Source of the DNA: Achatina immaculata
Taxonomy: Eukaryota; Mollusca; Gastropoda; Stylommatophora; Achatinidae
Reading direction: 5' to 3'
Length of the DNA: 64,000 nt
NCBI GenBank assembly: GCA_009760885.1
Contig: CM019713.1
Location: 22,824,427 to 22,888,426, forward strand
Part shown: positions 21,152 to 32,835 of the stretch, piece by piece
Numbering within the stretch: position 1 is the stretch's first letter
Layout: every line of letters starts with the position of its first letter
Position numbers and translations under genes: made by a program
The notes under the pieces: generated by a model
Seen by the model: the letters and a program-made list of their open reading frames with translations, nothing else
Database searches by the model: none
Told to the model about the DNA's origin: nothing

Positions 21152-22185
21152 CTGGGGACACAAGTACAGAAATTTTATGCTAGAGTGACCTTTTACTGGT
21201 GTCTGCGGTGTCAACAATGCTGCTTCTGCTGCTGTTGGTGGCAGTGTTTCTGTTGGCAGTTTGTTGGTGCTGCTTTTTTGGTTGTTTCAAGTGGTGTTTC
21301 TGCTGTTGGTTCAAACTAATGCTACAGCCATGTAATGTTGTTCTTGATGCTGCTGCTGATGATGCTGCTGGTGATGATGATGCTAATATAGTGTCAGGTT
21401 TACCTGTTGTCTGTTCCTCACAAAAAAATTGATGTTATGTTTGACAATGTTCAAAAATGTTTTCAACACAAGCATCAATATTCAAAAACATATTGAACAC
21501 AACATGTTGAGAGTTAAAGTCATTTCTGTTTGATGAACTCACTTATCTTTTGTAATAAAATTTGTTTTGTGGTGCATGATTTTTACAGTGTCCTATTCAA
21601 ACATCTCATGGCTGTGACTGAGTGAAAGCTGGATGATGAATGACAGAATGTTAGATTGGCCTGCCTGCCCAATTCTTAACCCTTTGAAAATAAAGTATGT
21701 TAATTTATTCATTCATCATTCTCCAGCATGTGTCATTTTAGTGTTCAGGAGTGTCAGTGTCACACATGGACACTAACAACTGAAAGAACAAAAGGAAAAT
21801 TATCACGACAGAAATGAGATGTTTACAGAGAATACTAAAATGTAACACGAAAAGAGGAAATGAGACATGACACCCTCAGTAACAAGGACAACGCTCCTTA
21901 GGTTGGAGTAACACAAGTACTATATCCAGAAACAGCAAGTCAAATGGTTCGGCTACAACTACTGCCAGACAGCACATCACAGAAAACATTCACACTAAGA
22001 ATGGTAGGTAACTGCTGCCCACACAAGAGATGGGGGAGGAAATTATAGAAAACTTATATATTCTGTTATATGAAGCTAACTGGTGAGCCTTATCAGGACT
22101 TCTATTTGTTCCCGCAACACTGAAAGGTATATGAGGAAGGACACAAGACAAGACAAGCAGTAAATTTTTGAGGGAAGCTGACTTA
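21152..22185. other. Intron with low-complexity GCTGTTG tract and a SINE-like piece
   Basis: 21199-21432 is a degenerate (GCTGTTG/GATGCTG)n tract. 21603-21715 resembles the short (ATCA)n retroposon of 42402-42533 (gcctgcctgcccaattctta, then accctttgaaaataaa) but is diverged. The rest shows no feature. Confidence 0.6.
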
Positions 22186-22612
22186 CATCTTACATCCTTC
22201 CTGCTCTGTTAAATGTCACATAGGGCTTATGTACCCTTCCAGGTTTTCCTGCTTTTGGTGAGTTTTTCAACCTCATCAAGGGACTTTATGCCTACTAATT
22301 TGGCCTCTCTTAACAATGTCTTCCTTAGAGTTTCACATGGTCGACCTTTTTCTTTGGCCTGTTGTGTTCCACTTGATAGCTTGTTCTGGGATTCTCTGAT
22401 TGGTTCTTCTCATCACATGACCGACATGTCCATCTCCTTTTCCTGATCACCCATGAGACTGGTTGTTGTTCACTCATCTACCTTATCTCTGCGTTGTTCT
22501 GAATTTGTTCCACTTTATACCGAGTATTTTCCTTAGGCATTTGTTTTCAAAAGAGTCTAATTTCTTGTCTATTTCTTTAGTTATTTTCCAGCTTTCACAT
22601 GCATAAATGAGG
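22186..22612 (-). mobile_element. LINE-A copy 6: C-terminal fragment
   Basis: Minus strand from the 3' UTR to the ACESWK region (tttcacatgcataaatgagg), diverged with several frameshifts. Confidence 0.82.
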
Positions 22613-22784
22613 TAAATAAAATTTCAGTGAAAAAAAATGACTTTAAATAACAATATTTTTATTCACGTTCTCTTTTCCCCATCATTTTTTGCAAAGTTAC
22701 AACTAGTACTGGCAACACTCCTGATCTCTCAGAAGTAATGCAGATGTATGTAATCATTCAACAATAAACCCAAAGTAAAGATAC

Positions 22785-23000
22785 CTGCAGTGTTGCTTGC
22801 CCCTCTTCATTGTACATCATCATCACACGAGAGCTTGGACCAATCACTTGTGAATCCTGATATCGCCAAGATACCAGAGGCCGAGGTCGACCACATATTT
22901 TACAGGTCAAGGTGACCACATCACCAGCTTGGACTGTTAAGCTTGTTAGTGGTTGTTGTATGATGGGAGGTAAGTCAAAACCCAGCTCAGAGGCAGAAAA
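22785..23000 (-). CDS. trio: trio exon h: Ig-like domain, first part
   Basis: A 72-codon exon, phase 0/0, with a poly-T acceptor ending ttcag and donor gtatcttt. It encodes an I-set immunoglobulin fold: PPIIQQPLTSLTVQAGDVV (A-B strands), TLTCKICGRPRP with the first Ig Cys, VSWRY with the core Trp, and a VMMMYNEEGQATLQ strand. The second half, with the partner Cys, lies in the next exon. In TRIO and kalirin this Ig domain sits between SH3 and FN3 and is an intracellular protein-interaction module. The upstream flanking sequence is a T homopolymer with no coding signal. Confidence 0.93.
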
Positions 23001-23069
23001 CTGAAAAAAAAAAAATGTTAGCACAGTGATTCTTGACCATTCTCAAGAACTGGCATTTCTCACAGTATC

Positions 23070-23596
23070 AACATAGCACAATAGAGAAATTCAGATATTT
23101 AAAACAAAAGTAGGAATCAATCAAGTGCCATGCTGTGTGGCACAGGCAATCATTTTTCTTCACAACTCCCTGTCTTTTGAGTTGATTATAAGCTCCATCG
23201 GTGACTTTCTTCCTAGCCACACTGACTGCCCATCCAGTAACTTCTCTCTGTCTTCCTCTGCCTCTTCTTCCCTCAGTTTTTCCAGTTGCCACAATGTATT
23301 CCAATTTTCTTCTTCTCAGGAAGTGCCCTATAAATCTCAACTGTCTGCCTCTGATCTTTGCTATAATTTGCCTTTTAACTCCAGCCTCTCTTAAGACCTC
23401 TTCACTGGTTTTCTCAGCCGTCCATGGTACCTTCAACATCCCTCTTATGAACCACATTTCCATGGCCTCTATTTCTCGTTGTACTCTCTTATTCATGGAC
23501 CAAGCTTCACATCCATAAAACAGAACTGGCTCCATGTAACATTTAAGAACTCAGAATCTTGTTTCCATTGATATGAATCTGTTGCACAAAATGTGT
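23070..23596 (-). mobile_element. LINE-C copy 1: C-terminal region
   Basis: Minus-strand open stretch: FYGCEAWSMNKRVQREIEAM, EMWFIRGMLKVPWTAEKTSE, KIRGRQLRFIGHFLRRRKLE and RRGRGRQREV, the zinc-knuckle-like end of a LINE, then a short 3' UTR ending in (TGAT)n. The upstream edge at 23596 joins a Penelope-like terminal piece. Nucleotide match with 25860-26040 on the plus strand. Confidence 0.85.
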
Positions 23597-23870
23597 CTCA
23601 AAGTAGGAATGGTTTTATTAATTAACAAGCATACAGTTGTAACATTTTGGTTTACACTTTAACCATACAAAAATATACAGGACAAAGGGAGAGGGAAAGA
23701 AGAGGAAATTTAGATTTATAACAATGATCTACAACAAATAAGATGGAGGAAATAACAGAAAAAAAGAGAAAAAAAGAGAGCACTTAGTAGCTGTGACTTG
23801 AAAGAAGCTAGTCCGCTTTGTATTTACAGAAATTCTGCTTCATGTGGTATTTCTCAGTATCAACAGATTC
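23597..23870 (-). mobile_element. Penelope-like terminal piece, diverged
   Basis: Parallels 16487-16700 (agtaggaa ... ttattaa, acagttgtaac, taaccatacaaaaa, gagcacttag, agctgtgactt). The ribozyme-like core is lost. Confidence 0.55.
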
Positions 23871-23873
23871 ATT

Positions 23874-24660
23874 CATTCATTTGCATGTCCCTTGCGGAAC
23901 TTTGCCTCCCTAACAGCACTCCTGTAGGCCTCTCAGTTGTGAGCAAGATGGCCTGCTGCTGATGCATCCATTTGCAGATCATCAATGATATCTTGCAGCC
24001 ATCTTTGCCTTGGTCTTCCTCTCTTTCTTTTTACCATTATGTACCCTTCTAAGATGGTCTTCTCTAGATTATCATGACGTTTAATGTGCCCAAAATATTT
24101 AAGTTTTCTCTCTTTAACCCTCTTTACTAGCCAGCCTTCTTCAATATTAATATGGATATATTTGTTCTTTTTTGTGTCCATGATATTTGAAGAACTCTTC
24201 TGTAGCATTTACATTCAACAGCATTTATGTGTTTCTCAGCTGTTTTGTTAAGTGTCCAGGTCTCACAGGCATATATTGTGATGGGAATGATGCAATGCCC
24301 TTAAAAATCTTATTTTTGTAGTTCTGTCTGTTCCTCTCCACAGATTCTTTATTTGTTTTACTTTCTGAAGAGCGATAGATGTCCTCCTTTTAATTTCCCT
24401 CATTGTATCTCCATTATTAGTTAGTAGTCATTCAAGATATTCAAAACTCTCCACTTCTTCCAATTTTTCCTGAGTGATACATATATCAGCTGCCTTGTTT
24501 GTTTCGTCAGTTGTCATCAATTTAGTTTTCTTCGCATTAAGATAGAGGTTTTGCTCTTCACTATTCTTACGGACTGACATAATTAGTTTTACCATTCCTT
24601 TTTGTATCAACATACAGTAAAGGTAAAAGATAAAATCTGTTTCCATGCCATTAAGGCATA
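23874..24660 (-). mobile_element. LINE-B copy 2: 3' part
   Basis: The minus strand reads MVKLIMSVRKNSEEQNLYLN, AKKTKLMTT, EKLEEVESFEYLE (24646-24428), then after frameshifts KRVKERKLKYFGHIKRHDNL, GYIMVKRKRGRPRQRWLQDI, and the 3' end with (ATGA)n tail at 23874-23890. The segment corresponds to the plus-strand copy running off the right edge at 63880-64000. Confidence 0.87.
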
Positions 24661-24719
24661 TTCAGGATACAGTGTTAGGCCCATACTTCCACAACCTTCG
24701 GCACATAAAAGTCTGATGT

Positions 24720-24906
24720 GGTCAGTATCATGCCTGGCCACACTTACCTTCCCAGATTTTTTAGGTACCCACTTTTAGAGGCTGGGTGGACCCCGGGGCC
24801 TTTTTGGCGTGTACCAGGAGGAAAAAAACCCAGTACCATCATGTTAGTAAACCGAGCACCCAACCACTCAGCTAATAAGCCGCCATCAACATCAGCACCA
24901 TATAGA
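24720..24906 (-). mobile_element. tRNA-like SINE
   Basis: The minus strand starts ggcggcttattagctgagtg gttgggtgctcgg, a Pol III A-box-like head, with a weak B box, then a body with aaagtgggtacctaaa, gggaaggtaagtgtggcc and a gactgaccac-like end. Resembles molluscan tRNA-derived SINEs. Confidence 0.65.
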
Positions 24907-25182
24907 AATTTAGTTCCACACAGCATATCTCACAGCATAAACATATAGTACAGTAAAGAAATTAAGATTTGTCTGGTATTTTGTGCAAAATACATTAAAA
25001 ATGTTGTGAGTATTTGTATTTAATAGAAAATTTGAAGAGTAAAATGTAAGAAATATTTCTGAACTGCCTGTCCCTGGCACTAGATGAATGTTGGGTAAGA
25101 CTAGACTTAACTGGGAGCTGAGATGTTTGCATGTCATTTACTTCTCCACAAAAACCTGAAAGCATTCTCGATGTGAACACAC

Positions 25183-25328
25183 AGTTCAGCAAACTTTTGA
25201 AAATCCAAACAACAAACAACAAACACCATCTAGGATGCCTAGGACTGCAACACAGAGTTCATCGAACTTTTGAAAATCCAAACAACAAACAACATCTAGG
25301 ATGCCTAGGACTGCAACAGCCCCCCCCC
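25183..25328. repeat. 73-bp duplication and C9 run
   Basis: Two copies (about 73-bp period) of aacttttgaaaatccaaaca ... aggatgcctaggactgcaac; followed by cccccccccgg at 25321. Confidence 0.8.
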
Positions 25329-25502
25329 GGGCCAACATTTCCCCATAAACCAAAACCAGCTCATCGTGTGTTTACAAGTGATTTGTTGAGTTGAGAAGAA
25401 ACTGACATCTGTGGAGAGAAATGATAATATTTAGATCAGCGAGGTCAGATGCAAGAAAATATGGAAGCAACAGATGTGGACGACATCAGTCTACATTCTC
25501 AC

Positions 25503-25665
25503 CTTGACCTTTGGCTTGCCATCTCTGCCAAGAGATTTAGATTTTCTTTCTAAGCTGCTCATTCCATCCATGTCTTTTTCTTTCTTGTCTTTTCCATCCA
25601 TATCAGAACGCTGAGGTGAACGGAACATTGGCTTCTTAATTTTGAACATCTGTTTCGATGATTTC
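25503..25665 (-). CDS. trio: trio exon g: basic linker between SH3 and Ig
   Basis: A 163-nt exon, phase 2 in and 0 out, with acceptor ttttattcag and donor gtgagaat. It reads KSSKQMFKIKKPMFRSPQ, then a lysine/aspartate-rich stretch (DGKDKKEKDMDG) and LERKSKSLGRDGKPKVK. In TRIO/kalirin the SH3 is likewise followed by a GS-KKS motif and a charged linker. A LINE fragment on the opposite strand begins right at the acceptor, so the polypyrimidine tract seems to be reversed LINE sequence. The ORF continuing upstream of the AG is intron/LINE, not coding. Confidence 0.85.
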
Positions 25666-26075
25666 CTGAATAAAAAGAAGACTGAAGTGATGGTCATCTC
25701 AAAGAAAAGAACACCACCAAAATGTAGCATTACAACTGATAGCACAGAACTGAAACAAGTTGATAGATTCAAGTACTTAGGAAGAATGATAACAGCTGAT
25801 GGGAAATGTCACAATGAAATAAAAAGCAGACGTGCTCAGGCCAAGTCAGCATTCCAGAAAATGAGAAACATCTTGTGCAACAGATCCATATCAATGGAAA
25901 CAAGAATCCAAATATTTAAATGTTACATCAGGCCAATTCTGTTTAATGGATGTGAAGCATGGTCCACAAATAAGAGAGTACAGTGAGAAATGGAGGCCAT
26001 GGAAATGTGCTTCATAAGAAGGATGTTGAAGGTACCATGGACAGCTAAGAAAACCAACGAAGAAGCCTTAAGAGT
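25666..26075 (+). mobile_element. LINE-C copy 2: RT fragment abutting a trio acceptor
   Basis: The plus strand reads LNKKKTEVMVISKKRTPPK, LKQVDRFKYLGRMITADGKC, EIKSRRAQAKSAF, SISMETRIQIFKCYIRPILF, NGCEAWSTNKRVQ, stop, EMEAMEMCFIRRM. This is the RT thumb region of a LINE. Its first codons lie immediately beside the acceptor AG of the trio exon at 25503-25665. The right end is joined to an RNase H LINE on the other strand. Confidence 0.82.
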
Positions 26076-26885
26076 TGTTGTGTATAATGTGTTTAGCTGT
26101 TCTCATGTTGGTGGAAATGTGGGGTTGTGACTTGGTGGCTCCACTCTTTGCCAGTCTGTCAGCACGTTCATTTCCTCTGATATCTATGTGCCCTAGTATC
26201 CACAGTAGGGTGGTCTTGATGTCATAGGAGGCGAGCTGGTTTATTGCACTGTTTATGTCAGCTGTAATGTGATCAGCTGATGGTATCCAGTCTTCAAGGG
26301 CCTGGAGAGCAGGCTGGGAGTCTGAGAAAATAACAAGGTTTTTTGGATGAGAGGCAGTGTTTTTGTATTTGGTGGTGGTGGCTGCCAGGGCTGCTAATAT
26401 TCTCTGCATCATAATTAGAGCAGTGAGATCCACAAGGAGCAGAAATGTGCCTTGCTGTCTTGTCTGGAAACATTACGAGTACCCCATATACTGCATTGTC
26501 TGTTTCCTTGAATGCTGACCCATCAGTGTATGCATGGATCCAGTCCTTGGGGTAGGATTCTATGGTCTCCAGTGCACACAGCTTTAGGGTGCTGGGATCT
26601 GATGATTTGTTCACGAATTTATTCTTGAGTCTAGTGTTAGTTTGAGGAAGTGTGTAGTTTGTGTTTGGTGGGATGTCTGGTACTTTTTGTAAGTTCTTCT
26701 CTGTCTTCAGGGAGTTTGTGTCTTGTGTTTAACTGTTCTGCTATGTGCACTGGAGTTTTCAGTTTCAGTCTATTATTATGCTTCCATTTATCAACCACTG
26801 TTCTGTTAGGATGGTCTGAGGGCTTGCGTTTATATCTTTCTACTGCCTCAATGGTTGACTTTTTGCATCTTATATCTAATGGCTC
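26076..26885 (-). mobile_element. LINE-D: RNase H domain fragment
   Basis: The minus strand carries an RNase H1-type domain: HAYTDGSAFK (first Asp), ENISSPGSHHH (frame-shifted region), NLVIFSDSQPALQALEDW (catalytic Asp), LWILGHIDIRGNERADRLAK (GH-I-GNE-AD motif). Upstream codons read STIEAVERYKRKPSD and HIAEQLNTRHKLPE. Such a C-terminal RNase H occurs in I-, LOA- and related LINE clades. One frameshift splits it. Confidence 0.82.
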
Positions 26886-26893
26886 TTTGCATC

Positions 26894-26895
26894 AA

Positions 26896-26930
<35 letters not shown>

Positions 26931-26940
26931 TGCGCGCACG
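26894..26940. repeat. (CT)n(AC)n microsatellite
   Basis: About 24 bp of CT repeats, then cacacacacatgcgcgcac. Sits between LINE-D and LINE-A. Confidence 0.95.
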
Positions 26941-28115
26941 GATGTTATTCCCACTAAACTGGCTTCTCTTAACAATGTCTTCTTTAGACTTTCATGTGGT
27001 TGACCTCTTTTTCTTCGGCCTGTTGTGGTCCACTTGATAGCTTGTTTTGGTATTCTCTGATTGTTTCTTCTCATCACATGGCCTACATATGTCCATCTTT
27101 TTCTGATCACCCATAAGACAGGTTGTTGTTTGCTGCTCATCTGTCTTACCTCTGAGTTGTTCTTGAATTCGTTCCACTTTATACCAAGTATTTTTCTTAG
27201 GTATGTTTTTAAAAGAGTCTAATTTCTTGCCTATTTCTTTAGTTGTTTTCCAGCTTTCGCATGCATAAATGAGGGTGGATATTACATCTGAACTGAATAA
27301 TCTTAACTTGGTTTTTGTGCTTATAACTTTTGAATTTCATATGTTCTCAAGATTTTTTAAGGACAATGCTGCTTTTGCAATTCTAATTTTAACTTCCATC
27401 CTGGTGTCACCATCCTGGTCTATGTATCTGCCAAGGTGTGCAAATTGGTTTACTTCATTAACAACTGTTCCTTCTACATATATTTTTCCTTCTTGATTAA
27501 TGAGAAGTTTCATAATTTTTGTTTTGTCTTTGTTAATTTCAAGACCTGTTTTGCTAGCCAAGGAAGACAGGGAATCTTTTTTCTTCTGCATCGATATCAC
27601 ACTGTCACTGATAAGAGTCATATCATCTGCAAAATCAAGATCTTCTATTTTGGTCCCATGTATCCAATCAGCGCCAGTTTTACCTGTACAGCAACTTTTC
27701 ATTATAAAGTCTATGGCAATTCCAAAAAGCAAGGGAGATAATATACATCCTTGTTTCACGCCTGTTTCAATCTGAAACCATTTGCTCATTCCTTCTTCTG
27801 TCTTGACTGCACAAACATATCCATTGTAGAGATCTCTAATGATGTTGACAATTTTAGATGGTATTCTATACAGTCTTAAAATTCTCCATAATGAATCTCT
27901 GTGTATGCTATAAATGCTTTTTTAAAGTCTATAAAGTTCAAGATTAATAGTTACTGCTTTTCAATATGTTCTTCAAGTATTATTTTTATAGTAAAGATCT
28001 GGTCAAGACAACTTCTCCCTTTTCGAAATCCTGCCTGTTCTCTCATTGTAGTATCCACTACATCCTTAATTCTATTCAGAATCACTTTACCTTTGACACA
28101 ACTGACAGTAAGGTT
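26940..28115 (-). mobile_element. LINE-A copy 7: RT and C-terminal region
   Basis: The minus strand reads WFQIETGVKQGCILSPLLFG, FADDMTLISD (intact FADD box), INKDKTKIMKLLINQ, YIDQDGDTRMEV (27789-27337), then the C-terminal YVGHVMRRNNQRIPKQAIK. The 3' UTR is missing, cut at the microsatellite. The RT block is open over 150 codons. Confidence 0.87.
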
Positions 28116-28827
28116 ACAGTTATTTTCTTATGTACCTGAATGAAGACAATTTCACAGTCATACCCTGACCTTTGTAAAGAGAACATCATGGTAGAAAGTT
28201 AAAAAAAAAAGGATAGATGATAAAAATATGTTTGCAGCCAAGAACTCGGACTTTAGTTCTGGAAGAAGGTATAAAACTCCACCCATTTCTTATACTTCAC
28301 AGGAAATTACTACATGAAGGCCAGAAACCTTACAATCAACAAGCCATGGAACAAGACTAGCTCGGTGACAGATACCCAAGGCTGGGCTGGACAGAGAGTT
28401 TCTGTCTTGGTTTGCTGTTCACTTTACAAGAACTTAACGACGACGGATATAAACAAGTTAAAATGTACAGGATACCTGCGCAACAAACTCTGGCCACGTG
28501 ACATTTTTGTTCTTCTTGTTCATTAGACTTTTTTTTTCTTGTGACATTCTATTTTATTTTCATGCACTGACAGCCTTTTGTGCTGCGCAATTCATTGTGC
28601 CTCACCCTGCATACAGATGATCTCTATTTACAGAAGCAGTTTTCCCTACACATATGATGTATCTATGTTCAAGGCTGGGTAAATTATGGAAGGTGCAGAT
28701 AATAAGTTTCCATTCTACAACCTTCATTTTTGAGGACAATTCACTATCAACTGAACTACTCGTGCCTCCTGACAATTATAAAATGCTATATGACATTAAC
28801 TGTTCTCAGTGTAACAAGGCAACTTAC
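28116..28827. other. Intronic, nothing recognised
   Basis: Contains short A and T runs and an unsupported plus-strand ORF (28314-28526). No domain or splice support. Confidence 0.45.
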
Positions 28828-29048
28828 TTCAGGCTTCCATCTCCATCCCGTGGACCAATGATATGACTTGGCACCCAGCCCTCAGCAGCAGGAGACGTTT
28901 GATTGGCTGGTCGATGAATCAGATACATGTTCTGGTGGTTTGTGTTGAGGATCTGAACCAGTTCTCCTTTAGAAACAGTCACTTCATCTTCCTTGATGGC
29001 CTGATAGTCAAATAAGATTCTCCCACTTGTCAGTGCTGTTTCTGGCTG
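28828..29048 (-). CDS. trio: trio exon f: SH3 domain
   Basis: A 221-nt exon, phase 0 in and 2 out, with acceptor caattaatag and donor gtaagttg. It encodes nearly the whole SH3 domain: ILFDYQAIKEDEVTVSKGE (the ALYDY-like strand and RT loop), LVQIL, QNMYLIH, then AAEGWVPSHII with the SH3 Trp and Pro of the GWVP motif, and DGSLK at the end. The QNM-L and SPAAEGWVP elements are specific to the C-terminal SH3 of TRIO/kalirin, which binds proline-rich ligands or acts intramolecularly on the GEF. The neighbouring AG four bases away breaks the phase. Confidence 0.93.
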
Positions 29049-29995
29049 CTATTAATTGAACAAACAGATGATTAGAGATGTGGCTAAATAAATGAAAAAA
29101 AAAGACATATTCTAAAATCTTGATCCATATATGTTCATTAAAAGCAATTATATAGCACTCTACAAGCTTTAGGCAGGTTCTACTGCTGTATAAACTATCT
29201 ATAAATCTGAGAAATGAGCACAATGGCTGCAGTTAAAATTGACAATATAATGTAAAGGTGCATTTTTAGAAGCTTTTGTAGCATTGTTATTATATGCCCT
29301 TCATCAGACTCTAAAATCCAGACAGACATTTTTTTCCTTTCAGCAGAACTCTGTTGTTTAGCTGCAACTAATTTTCCACTCTTGATCACTAGCATTACCA
29401 TTCTATCTGAGTGTTTATCTCATGGGTGCTAACATAACAGGTACGTGCTCTAGTAAAAACCACAATGTTTCACTGCTGAGCTTTGCCATGAAATCCTTCT
29501 GTGCACAAAAAAAAATGTTTAAGGCAACAAACATCTAAAACTGAATTCAAACATCTAGAAAATATATATAAACTACAGAACACTGAACAGAACAAGGAAA
29601 GTGAAAATTTATTCAGAGTGTGCGTATGTCATAAACGTGGAAGAAAAAAACAAAACTATTCAACAAATATTGCACATATCTCAAAACCTTCTTTTCCATA
29701 CAGCAGGGGGCCACCGCAGCCATGTAGTTAGTTGCTAGCAGTGTTAAGATAACAACTTAAATGCAGTGTGCATTTTATTCTAATCTGTGCAGCAAATGTT
29801 TAGGCACAGAAGTAAACAACAAGAATATTACAGATAATCGATATTTCATTTAAACTGTTAATATCTGAAATTGTGGGTTCTGAAACGGTATGAATCTACA
29901 CATGTGCTGTGCAAGTTTTAGGTCTTGAATATAGTATAAAACTAAAGATATTCACTAGTTTTGCAGGATCACAGTTAACTTCTGCACATCTATAC
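29049..29995. other. Intronic, nothing recognised
   Basis: Unique AT-rich sequence upstream of the SH3 exon. Confidence 0.45.
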
Positions 29996-30235
29996 AGGAT
30001 GACACAGTTAACTTATGAATTACTATACATGATCACAATAAACATCTTAATTACTATACAGGATCACAGTTAACTTCTGCACATCTACGCAGGATCACAG
30101 TTTATTTCTGGACATCTACACAGGACCATCATTTATTTCTAGATATCTAAATAGGATCAGCTTATTTCTGGCTATCTATATAGGATCACACAGTTTACTT
30201 CTGAATTACTATACAAGATCACAGCTTATTCTAGC
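29995..30235. repeat. Degenerate about 37-40-bp tandem repeat
   Basis: Six or so diverged copies built on acaggatcacagttaacttc and tgcacatcta. Confidence 0.65.
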
Positions 30236-30242
30236 AAAGACA

Positions 30243-30482
30243 ATAAAAAGAGCAGCTATGTAGTTGGGTGATTAGTGCACTTGTCTCTTACGGCAAAGGC
30301 CGGTGCTGTGAATCAGACTCTAGTCACCAAGCTCCAGAAAGGGACATCTGGGTTCTTCTGGAACTGGAAACAGAAAGGCAGCCAGGAATGACTCTGACCA
30401 CATCACCCTCCAGTGCGCTAGCAGTTCAAGGAAAATATGGACGCTAACACCATATCCCCTAGCTGCCTCCATGGCATGACTT
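30243..30482 (+). mobile_element. tRNA-like SINE
   Basis: A-box-like gtagttgggtgattagtgca, B-box-like ctgtgaatcagactc, then a body (cagaaagggacatctggg, gcagccaggaatgactctga ccacatcac). Ends beside a LINE-B stub. Confidence 0.65.
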
Positions 30483-30492
30483 GGTTACCGTT

Positions 30493-30550
30493 CAGTCACT
30501 CAGTCATTTGCATGTCCCTTGCGGAACTTTGCCTCCCTAACAGCTCTCCT
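30493..30550 (-). mobile_element. LINE-B copy 3: 58-bp 3' stub with 10-bp target duplication
   Basis: The minus strand gives gttagggaggcaaagttccg caagggacatgcaaatgac, the LINE-B terminus. Perfect direct repeats ggttaccgtt flank it (30483-30492, 30551-30560). Confidence 0.88.
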
Positions 30551-30560
30551 GGTTACCGTT

Positions 30561-32318
30561 AGCCTTTTATTTTTCACAAAGCAAAATATCTGTATGTGTA
30601 ATATATATCAGTATTGTAAATTCAGTATGCCCTGAATGTTTAAAATAAACAATACTGCGCTTTGATAGAATATAATCTGACACATCTACAAATAATAATG
30701 AAATAAATATCCCTCATATTTTCTGACAGATCTACAAATAATAATGAAATAAATATCCTTCGTAATATATTCTGAGATATTTACAGTTTACCTGGCATGC
30801 ATACGTATAAGATTACAGAATCCCTTCAGGCATACAGACCTATCTGCTTACTGACATATCTATTATAAACTAAATGAAATATTAACTATGAAAAATGTTA
30901 TAAGAGTACTTTATGTATGCAAGTTTGTGACAACATGAACATTGGTAAGCATATAAAGAAATTATAAAATGAGTAAATAATAGCAAGCAAAAGAAAAGAT
31001 TGCAAAACAGCAATTATTGAAACAGCCAAAGCACTGTGTTAACAGAAGTATTAACAATTGATGCTAACAAAAAAGAAGTATTAACTATTGACTGTTAAGA
31101 TTTACTTCCATTAGCTGTCTCTACTTAAATCTCTTCGCATTTAGATTTGTTGTTAGAAGTTGTGAATGTTTATCACTTTTAAGAACTTGTGAAACTTTCT
31201 AAGAACTTATGCCACTTTCTAAGTTTCTTGTCACTAAAAATGGTACCAGTTTCAATAGTTTTTTAAAAAACTTTTTTCATTTACAATGGCATGTTAACTA
31301 TTTCCTTTTGCTTCATTTTTCTTCAATCATTCCTTTTTAAAATCACTTTTCATGTAAAACGACCAACTTGAGTTACAACTTACTATCCGGTCTTGTGGCT
31401 GGTGTGCTGAAGCCACTCTAATGGGGTTTTTTTATTTGATGTGTTAGAAAAAGCTAGTCAAGAGTGAACTGCAGTTATAGGTTTGTGACCTCATACTGGG
31501 GCTCTTCAAATGACTCAGCTGTAAAAAGATGGGCACCTGAAAATATCAGTTCTAGGGCAAGAAAGCAGAGAATATCTGCCTCAGTAGGTGAGGCCTACCC
31601 TCATGGGTGTCGGTGAATGCTGGGAAGGTGGGGATGCCAACCAAAGCTGCGTCTCACAAATAAGGGACTTAATCCAAGTATACATTTGGTAAATGCTCAT
31701 TTTTAAGTCTACAGTGAGTGAATTTAATATGTCAGTATTTGCTATCCCTATTTTATTTAGGATGTTTGTATGTTTGACAAGTGAGATTTTGTATATTTTT
31801 AATTTTACCAAAATGAATTTTTCAAGGTTTAAGTCACACAATGTGACAAAAATAATGGTACTTTTCATTACATTACAGAAATCTTAAATATCCCAATACA
31901 TGAAGCAAACCACCACCCTATCAAGGTCTACTTGTTCCTCAACATAGAAATGCAATATATAAGGAAAAGACAAGACCACGCCAAAATGTATTTATACATT
32001 TAACATTTATGTATTTTTGGATTGAATTTTTTGGGTTTACTTCTGATAATTGATTTTTCTCTGGAGTCTTTCCACAGTGAAAATAAAATGATGTTAAACC
32101 TATAAACTTTAATGATGAAAATAATGTGAAAAGCCATCATAGTCTGTTACTTTCTTGTAAAATTTAAAAAATATGTTGCCTCATTTATATGTATTGTATG
32201 TGAGAGCTTGTAACACAGACACATAACCTGACTGATTTATGTCACACAGAATTAGTGTTTCCATTTCCCTAAATTCTACATTATGTCTGCTGTGCTGCAT
32301 ATATTTCTGTGATGAACA
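30561..32318. other. Intronic, nothing recognised
   Basis: AT-rich; a 60-bp near duplication at about 30680-30770 (acatctacaaataataatga). No gene or element supported. Confidence 0.45.
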
Positions 32319-32835
32319 GCTATGCTCCATCAAATTTTAGCTTTCAAGTCCAGATGTGCTCCATCAAATCTCAGGTTTCAAGTCTAGCTGTGCGGCATCA
32401 AATTTGAGCTTTTAAGTTCAGCTGTGCACATAAAAATTTAGCTTTCAAGTTCAGCTGTTCCACATAAAATATTAGCTTTCACGTTCAGCTGTGTCACATA
32501 AAAGTTTAGCTTTCAAGTCCAGCTGTGCCACATAAAATTTTAGCTTTCAAGTCCAGCTGTGCCAGATAAAATTTTAGCTTTCAAGTTCAGCTGTGCCACA
32601 TAAAAATTTAGCTTAAAGTTCAGCTGTCCCACATAAAATTTTAGCTTTCAAGTCCGGCCGAGTCACATAAAAGTTTAGCTTAAAGTTCAGCTATGTCACA
32701 TAAAAGTTTAGCTTAAAGTTCAGCTGTGCCACATAAAATTTTAGCTTTCAAGTCCAGCCGTGTCACATAAAATTTTAGATTTTTAGCTTTCAGTCCCATT
32801 ACACCACAAACAATCTTAGCTTTGAACTTCAGCTG
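32319..32835. repeat. About 35-bp degenerate minisatellite
   Basis: Roughly 13 imperfect copies of a unit with ttagctttcaagtccagctg and tgccacataaaat. Confidence 0.88.

Noticed and set aside
23933..24208. Open frame with RGRPRQRWLQD as a host gene
   Set aside because: It is the C-terminal region of LINE-B, with other copies in the window.
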